Assembly (NCBI GenBank): GCA_041485125.1
Contig: JBGPIT010000125.1
Coordinates: forward strand, 1 to 11,955
Reading direction: 5' to 3'
DNA: 11,955 nucleotides
Origin: JBGPIT01 sp041485125
GTDB lineage: Bacteria > Desulfobacterota > Binatia > UTPRO1
The notes under the pieces are model-generated. The model was not told where the DNA came from, did not search any database, and worked only from the letters and a program-made list of their open reading frames with translations. Numbering within the stretch: position 1 is the stretch's first letter; each line of letters starts with the position of its first letter. Shown piece after piece: positions 8,330-11,955 of this stretch. A program made the position numbers and the translations under genes.

Positions 8330-8456
8330 TCCCTGAACGCGCACGACGCCCTGCGGGCGGCCGCGTTGCCGAGTCGCGCGCCGCGCGGCGCGGTGGCGTC
8401 CCTGGGGGCACTACTTTAAGGTAAATGCGCGTTCTGTCTGATTTCACCGCAACTCT

Positions 8457-8463
8457 GGAAGGA
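8457..8463 (+). promoter_or_regulatory. ribosome binding site deciding the TTG start of the ECF sigma gene
   Basis: GGAAGGA lies 8 nt before the TTG at 8472. No ATG occurs between it and the conserved start of sigma region 2, so this site supports a TTG start; a GTG at 8493 is the only other upstream candidate. Confidence 0.6.
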
Positions 8464-8471
8464 CAACTACG

Positions 8472-9080
8472 TTGAAGCCAGGCAACTTGCCGGTGGCCGC
8501 GCCCGCTACGGACCCGGACGTCCAGCTGATGCTCCGGTTCCAAGCCGGAGACGACGACGCGTTCCGAGAGCTGTTCGAAAAGTACACTCGTGCGATCGTG
8601 AACTTCGCATATCACTTCGTCGGGAGTCGGCCGCGTGCCGAAGAGCTGGCGCAGGACGTATTCCTGCAGGTCTACAAAGCAGCGGCGCGCTACGAGCCGC
8701 AGGCGAAGTTCACGACGTGGCTGTACCGGATCGCGACCAACGCCTGCCTGAACGAGGTGCGGCGGCCGGAGCGGCGCTACAAGACGCGTTCGCTCGAGCA
8801 CGACACCGAGGACGGCTCGGAGCGCGCCGAGATCGCGTTTCCGGATCCGCACGCCGTCAGCGGTGAGGACGCCTCGGCCGGTCGGGAGCTCGAGGCGAAG
8901 ATTCAGACGGCGCTCGGCGATTTGCCCGCAAACCAAAGGGCCGCTCTGGTGTTGAGTAGAATCGAGGGAATGTCGTACCGCGAGGTGGCGGACGCGCTCG
9001 ACTGTAGCGAGAGCGCTGTCAAGAGTCTGGTGTTCCGTGCCACCGCGACGATGCGAACCGAGCTGGCGGAGTTTCTGTGA
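8472..9080 (+). CDS. ECF (RpoE-type) RNA polymerase sigma factor
   Basis: Alternative sigma factor of the sigma-70 group 4, 202 aa. Seen: region 2 (about residues 17-98), with the start LMLRFQAGDDDAFRELFEKY, the EELAQDVFLQVY helix (57-68) and the FTTWLYRIATNACLNE segment (80-95); then a charged linker (about 99-138) and region 4 (about 140-200) with LPANQRAALVL, the ...GMSYREVADALDCSE helix-turn-helix and SAVKSLVFRA. There is no SnoaL-like or other C-terminal extension. TTG start with GGAAGGA 8 nt upstream. The stop codon overlaps the ATG of the anti-sigma gene (TGATG), a classical coupling of sigma and cognate anti-sigma. It likely directs an envelope or oxidative stress regulon and may activate its own operon; this is inferred from family behaviour. 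Confidence 0.96.
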   Translation: MKPGNLPVAAPATDPDVQLMLRFQAGDDDAFRELFEKYTRAIVNFAYHFVGSRPRAEELAQDVFLQVYKAAARYEPQAKFTTWLYRIATNACLNEVRRPERRYKTRSLEHDTEDGSERAEIAFPDPHAVSGEDASAGRELEAKIQTALGDLPANQRAALVLSRIEGMSYREVADALDCSESAVKSLVFRATATMRTELAEFL

Positions 9081-9730
9081 TGACGAGTGAATGCCAAACG
9101 ATGGCCGAGGAGTTGGTCGCGTACCTCGACGGCGAGCAGCCCGAGGCGGAGCGTGCGCGTATCGAGGCGCACGTCGCGACCTGCCTCACGTGCCGGCGCG
9201 AGATGGATCGCATCGGCAAGGTGAACGCGATGCTGCGGGCGCTGCCGCGGGTGGTGCCGTCGGACGATTTCGACGCGCGCATGTGGGAGCGCCTGGCCGC
9301 GGAGACCGCGTCGCGCAGCCGGCGTCGCGGCTTCCGTCCCGCGTTGTGGGGCATTCCGCTCGCGGCGGCCGCCGCGCTGGCGCTCGTCTGGTACTCGAGC
9401 GTCGCGCGCGTCGCCACCGGTGTGCCGGGGACGCGACCGCCCGCCGAGATCGCGCGCGCGTCGAAGCAGAGCGGGCGCTCGGCGCCGGGCAGCGAAGAAG
9501 CCGTCGCGCGCGCGAACCGGGAGCCGCAGGGCGAGCCGATCAAGCAGGCCAACGCCGAGGAGCTCGCGCCGGAGGATCTGCCGCCGGCGTTGATCGAGCA
9601 CCCCGAGCTCTTCCTGCGCTTGCCGGTGGTGCGCCGTCTCGAGAAGTTCGAGCATTTCGAGGAAGTGCGCACGCCGCCCGACGCGGAGCCGATCGGCCTC
9701 GGGGAGGCACGCTCGGGATCCTTGGGGTGA
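9080..9730 (+). CDS. membrane anti-sigma factor with N-terminal zinc-binding (ZAS) domain
   Basis: Predicted cognate inhibitor of the upstream ECF sigma factor, 216 aa. Seen: a cytoplasmic N-terminal domain with the zinc pattern His31-x3-Cys35-x2-Cys38 and an earlier Cys5, embedded in LVAYLDGEQPEAERARIEAH, typical of zinc-finger anti-sigma proteins; one membrane segment (about 90-106); and an extracytoplasmic part that is Arg/Ala/Pro-rich, then conserved-looking near PPALIEHPELFLRLPVVRRL (168-187). The ATG at 9080 shares one base with the sigma stop and has GGAG 8 nt upstream; the adjoining GTG at 9077 is a less likely start. The topology implies that an envelope signal or regulated proteolysis releases the sigma factor. 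It is followed after 4 bp by the DUF3106-like gene. The family call is good, the pairing with the sigma factor very likely, the signal unknown. Confidence 0.9.
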   Translation: MTSECQTMAEELVAYLDGEQPEAERARIEAHVATCLTCRREMDRIGKVNAMLRALPRVVPSDDFDARMWERLAAETASRSRRRGFRPALWGIPLAAAAALALVWYSSVARVATGVPGTRPPAEIARASKQSGRSAPGSEEAVARANREPQGEPIKQANAEELAPEDLPPALIEHPELFLRLPVVRRLEKFEHFEEVRTPPDAEPIGLGEARSGSLG

Positions 9731-9734
9731 GATC

Positions 9735-10076
9735 GTGACGGGAGCCCGGCAGCTGACGCTGGCGCTGCTCGTCGTCTCGGCGATGGCGCTCGCCGGCACC
9801 GCGGCGGCGCGCGACGACGGCGATCGCCGTTTGGCAGAAGGGTGGGACGACCTCTCGCCGCAAGAGCGCGGCGAGGCCTATCGGAACTACCAGCGCTTCC
9901 AGAAGCTCCGCCCCGAGCAGCGTGAGACCGTCGAGCGCAACTACGATCGCTATCGCCAGATGCCCTCGGAGGAGAAGGACCGCATCCGCGGCAACTACCA
10001 GCGCTACCGCCAGCTCAGCCCCGACGAGCGGCGCGAGTTTCAGCAGCAGTACCGCAAGTGGAAGGAGCACAGATGA
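9735..10076 (+). CDS. small exported DUF3106-like repeat protein
   Basis: A 113-aa secreted or periplasmic protein of unknown function. Seen: a signal peptide (residues 1-25, hydrophobic core LTLALLVVSAMALAG, likely cleavage after TAAA), then a highly charged helical body with three in-register 18-residue repeats starting at Asn51, Asn69 and Asn87 (pattern N-Y-x-R-[FY]-[RQ]-x-[LM]-x-P-[ED]-[EQ]-[RK]-x-x-[FVI]), with a partial copy before them. This Tyr/Arg/Gln pattern with LSPxER resembles DUF3106 proteins, which often sit beside ECF sigma/anti-sigma pairs. GTG start 4 bp after the anti-sigma stop, with GGTGAG just upstream; the stop overlaps the next ATG (ATGA). It may be the envelope sensor or ligand for the anti-sigma factor, or part of the regulon; both are inference. 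Confidence 0.85.
   Translation: MTGARQLTLALLVVSAMALAGTAAARDDGDRRLAEGWDDLSPQERGEAYRNYQRFQKLRPEQRETVERNYDRYRQMPSEEKDRIRGNYQRYRQLSPDERREFQQQYRKWKEHR
10062..10067 (+). promoter_or_regulatory. ribosome binding site of the proline-rich protein gene
   Basis: AAGGAG lies 5 nt before the ATG at 10073, inside the last codons of the DUF3106-like gene. It supports this ATG over an in-frame GTG at 10058 and shows that the gene is translated as part of the operon. Confidence 0.65.
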
Positions 10077-10567
10077 GCGACGACGCGTGCGAGTCGGATC
10101 GCTCGCGTGTCGACGACCTGCTCCGCGTGCTGACCGCCGCCGCAGTTGCCGCGACGGTGCTGCTTCCGGGGCGGGTCTTCGCGCAGGCGCCACGTCTCGG
10201 CGTGCCGGGCGGCGGTGCCGTGGCCGCGCCGCCGGTGCAAGCGCCGCCCCCGCTGGGTCACCGGCTCGAGCCGCGACGTCGCGCGCCCGCGGGTGCGATG
10301 CCGCCGGGCGCCGTCGGCCGACCGCCCGTCGGCGCCGCCGGACCGCCCCCGCTCGGCGCCGCCGGTCCATCACCGATCGGCGCGGCCGGGCCGCCCCCGC
10401 TCGGCGCCGCGGGACCGCCGCCGCTCGGCGCGGCCGGACCGCCGCCGATCAACTCGGGCGTCGTCGTTCGGGAGCCCGTCCGCTGCGCACCCGGCGCTCC
10501 GTGTCCGCCGCCCGCGTGCGATCCACGCGCGGGGATTCCGTGCGACGAGGAGGAGCCGGCCGAGTGA
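10073..10567 (+). CDS. exported proline/glycine-rich protein with octapeptide array and Cys-rich tail
   Basis: Unrecognised 164-aa protein, last gene of the sigma operon. Seen: a polar 15-residue N-terminus, a hydrophobic segment (about 16-33) ending VFAQA, which looks like a signal peptide cleaved near residue 38, then a Pro/Gly/Ala-rich region (42-128). That region holds five tandem octapeptides G-A-A-G-P-x-P-x (residues 87-126; third x Leu or Ile). A C-terminal tail has four cysteines (138, 144, 149, 157) and an acidic end DEEEPAE. Another cysteine is at position 6. The mature protein is probably extended and disordered, perhaps a wall- or envelope-spanning linker; the cysteines could form disulfides or bind metal. 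The ATG overlaps the upstream stop (ATGA) and has AAGGAG 5 nt before it. No domain family is recognised, and low-complexity composition limits inference. Confidence 0.75.
   Translation: MSDDACESDRSRVDDLLRVLTAAAVAATVLLPGRVFAQAPRLGVPGGGAVAAPPVQAPPPLGHRLEPRRRAPAGAMPPGAVGRPPVGAAGPPPLGAAGPSPIGAAGPPPLGAAGPPPLGAAGPPPINSGVVVREPVRCAPGAPCPPPACDPRAGIPCDEEEPAE
10331..10450 (+). repeat. 24-bp coding tandem repeat, five copies
   Basis: Five imperfect 24-bp units, each beginning GGCGC(C/G)GC and encoding G-A-A-G-P-[PS]-P-[LI], lie in frame within the proline-rich gene. Third-position differences between units (for example GGA/GGG/GGT, GCC/GCG) show divergence under codon-level constraint rather than a very recent expansion. 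Because units are in multiples of three bases, copy-number changes would keep the frame. Confidence 0.85.
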
Positions 10568-10664
10568 CGCACGTCGTCTCACCACCACGCGCGCGGCGAA
10601 GCACGATCGCGGCGACGATGGTCGGCGACGCTCGATCGTCCTGATCGTCACCGGTCCGCTCACG

Positions 10665-10693
10665 TTGGTCGCGACCCTCCCGGCCGATATACT
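10665..10693 (+). promoter_or_regulatory. candidate sigma-70 promoter of uvrB
   Basis: TTGGTC (10665-10670) and TATACT (10688-10693) are separated by exactly 17 bp. The -10 matches TATAAT in five of six bases and the -35 matches TTGACA in three. Transcription would begin near 10700, almost on the GTG at 10702. No LexA-like box was recognised nearby. The rest of the 10568-10701 gap shows no gene and no clear terminator. Confidence 0.5.
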
Positions 10694-10701
10694 CGGCCGT
10701 C

Positions 10702-11955
<1,254 letters not shown>

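Larger units (their letters stand above)
8285..8471. promoter_or_regulatory. divergent promoter region between kinase and ECF sigma operon
   Basis: This 187-bp segment must drive the minus-strand kinase cluster and the plus-strand sigma operon. On the minus strand there is a sigma-54-like element (listed separately). On the plus strand, TCTGA at 8437-8441 resembles the -10 of E. coli sigma-E promoters, but no GAACTT-like element is found 16-17 bp upstream; CTACTT at 8411-8416 is 20 bp away. ECF autoregulation is therefore possible but not shown. Confidence 0.45.

Noticed and set aside
8411..8441. sigma-E-like autoregulated promoter (CTACTT ... TCTGA) before the ECF sigma gene
   Set aside because: Spacing is 20 bp rather than 16-17 and the -35 lacks GAA; kept only as a remark in the divergent region.
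10331..10450. Regular repeats considered as CRISPR or a non-coding satellite
   Set aside because: There are no spacers; the 24-bp units are contiguous, in frame and encode an octapeptide inside an operon gene.

Overview
The window is a gene-dense, GC-rich (roughly two-thirds G+C by eye) bacterial chromosome segment. The high GC, the polyheme cytochromes with an NrfD/ferredoxin pair, the NtrC-type two-component system, and an ECF sigma/zinc anti-sigma/DUF3106 module suggest a deltaproteobacterial-type lineage (Desulfobacterota, Myxococcota or Binatota-like). That placement is inference. No tRNA, rRNA, CRISPR array, transposase or integrase was seen.

Region 1 (1-4093, minus strand) is a tight electron-transfer operon. 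In transcription order it encodes a secreted cytochrome c of four fused class-I domains, a membrane-anchored tetraheme cytochrome c, a Tat-exported four-cluster [4Fe-4S] protein with a lipobox, and an NrfD-type quinol-interacting membrane protein cut by the window edge. Gaps are 3 and 10 bp, with one 20-bp overlap. Together they look like a membrane quinone:cytochrome oxidoreductase passing electrons between the menaquinone pool, iron-sulfur clusters and up to eight c-hemes. The layout recalls NrfCD, DsrJOP and the Geobacter Cbc4-type complexes, but the four-domain cytochrome with a repeated W-N-H-x-P-x-M motif is distinctive.

Region 2 (4094-4741) is the largest gap. It holds one probable 43-residue plus-strand protein (4352-4483) and an inverted repeat.

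Region 3 (4742-8284, minus strand) is a signalling cluster: a soluble PAS-containing histidine kinase with an RsbRD-like N-terminal domain, an NtrC-family sigma-54 activator overlapping it by 4 bp, and a stand-alone receiver protein whose phosphorylation residues are replaced. Its targets are unknown; the adjacent respiratory operon is a candidate.

Region 4 (8472-10567, plus strand, divergent from the kinase) is a translationally coupled four-gene operon: ECF sigma factor, zinc-type membrane anti-sigma factor, a small exported DUF3106-like repeat protein, and a proline/glycine-rich protein with an octapeptide array and a cysteine-bearing tail. It resembles an envelope-stress regulon.

Region 5 (10702-11955, plus strand) is the first 418 codons of uvrB, behind a promoter-like sequence so close to the GTG start that the transcript may be leaderless.
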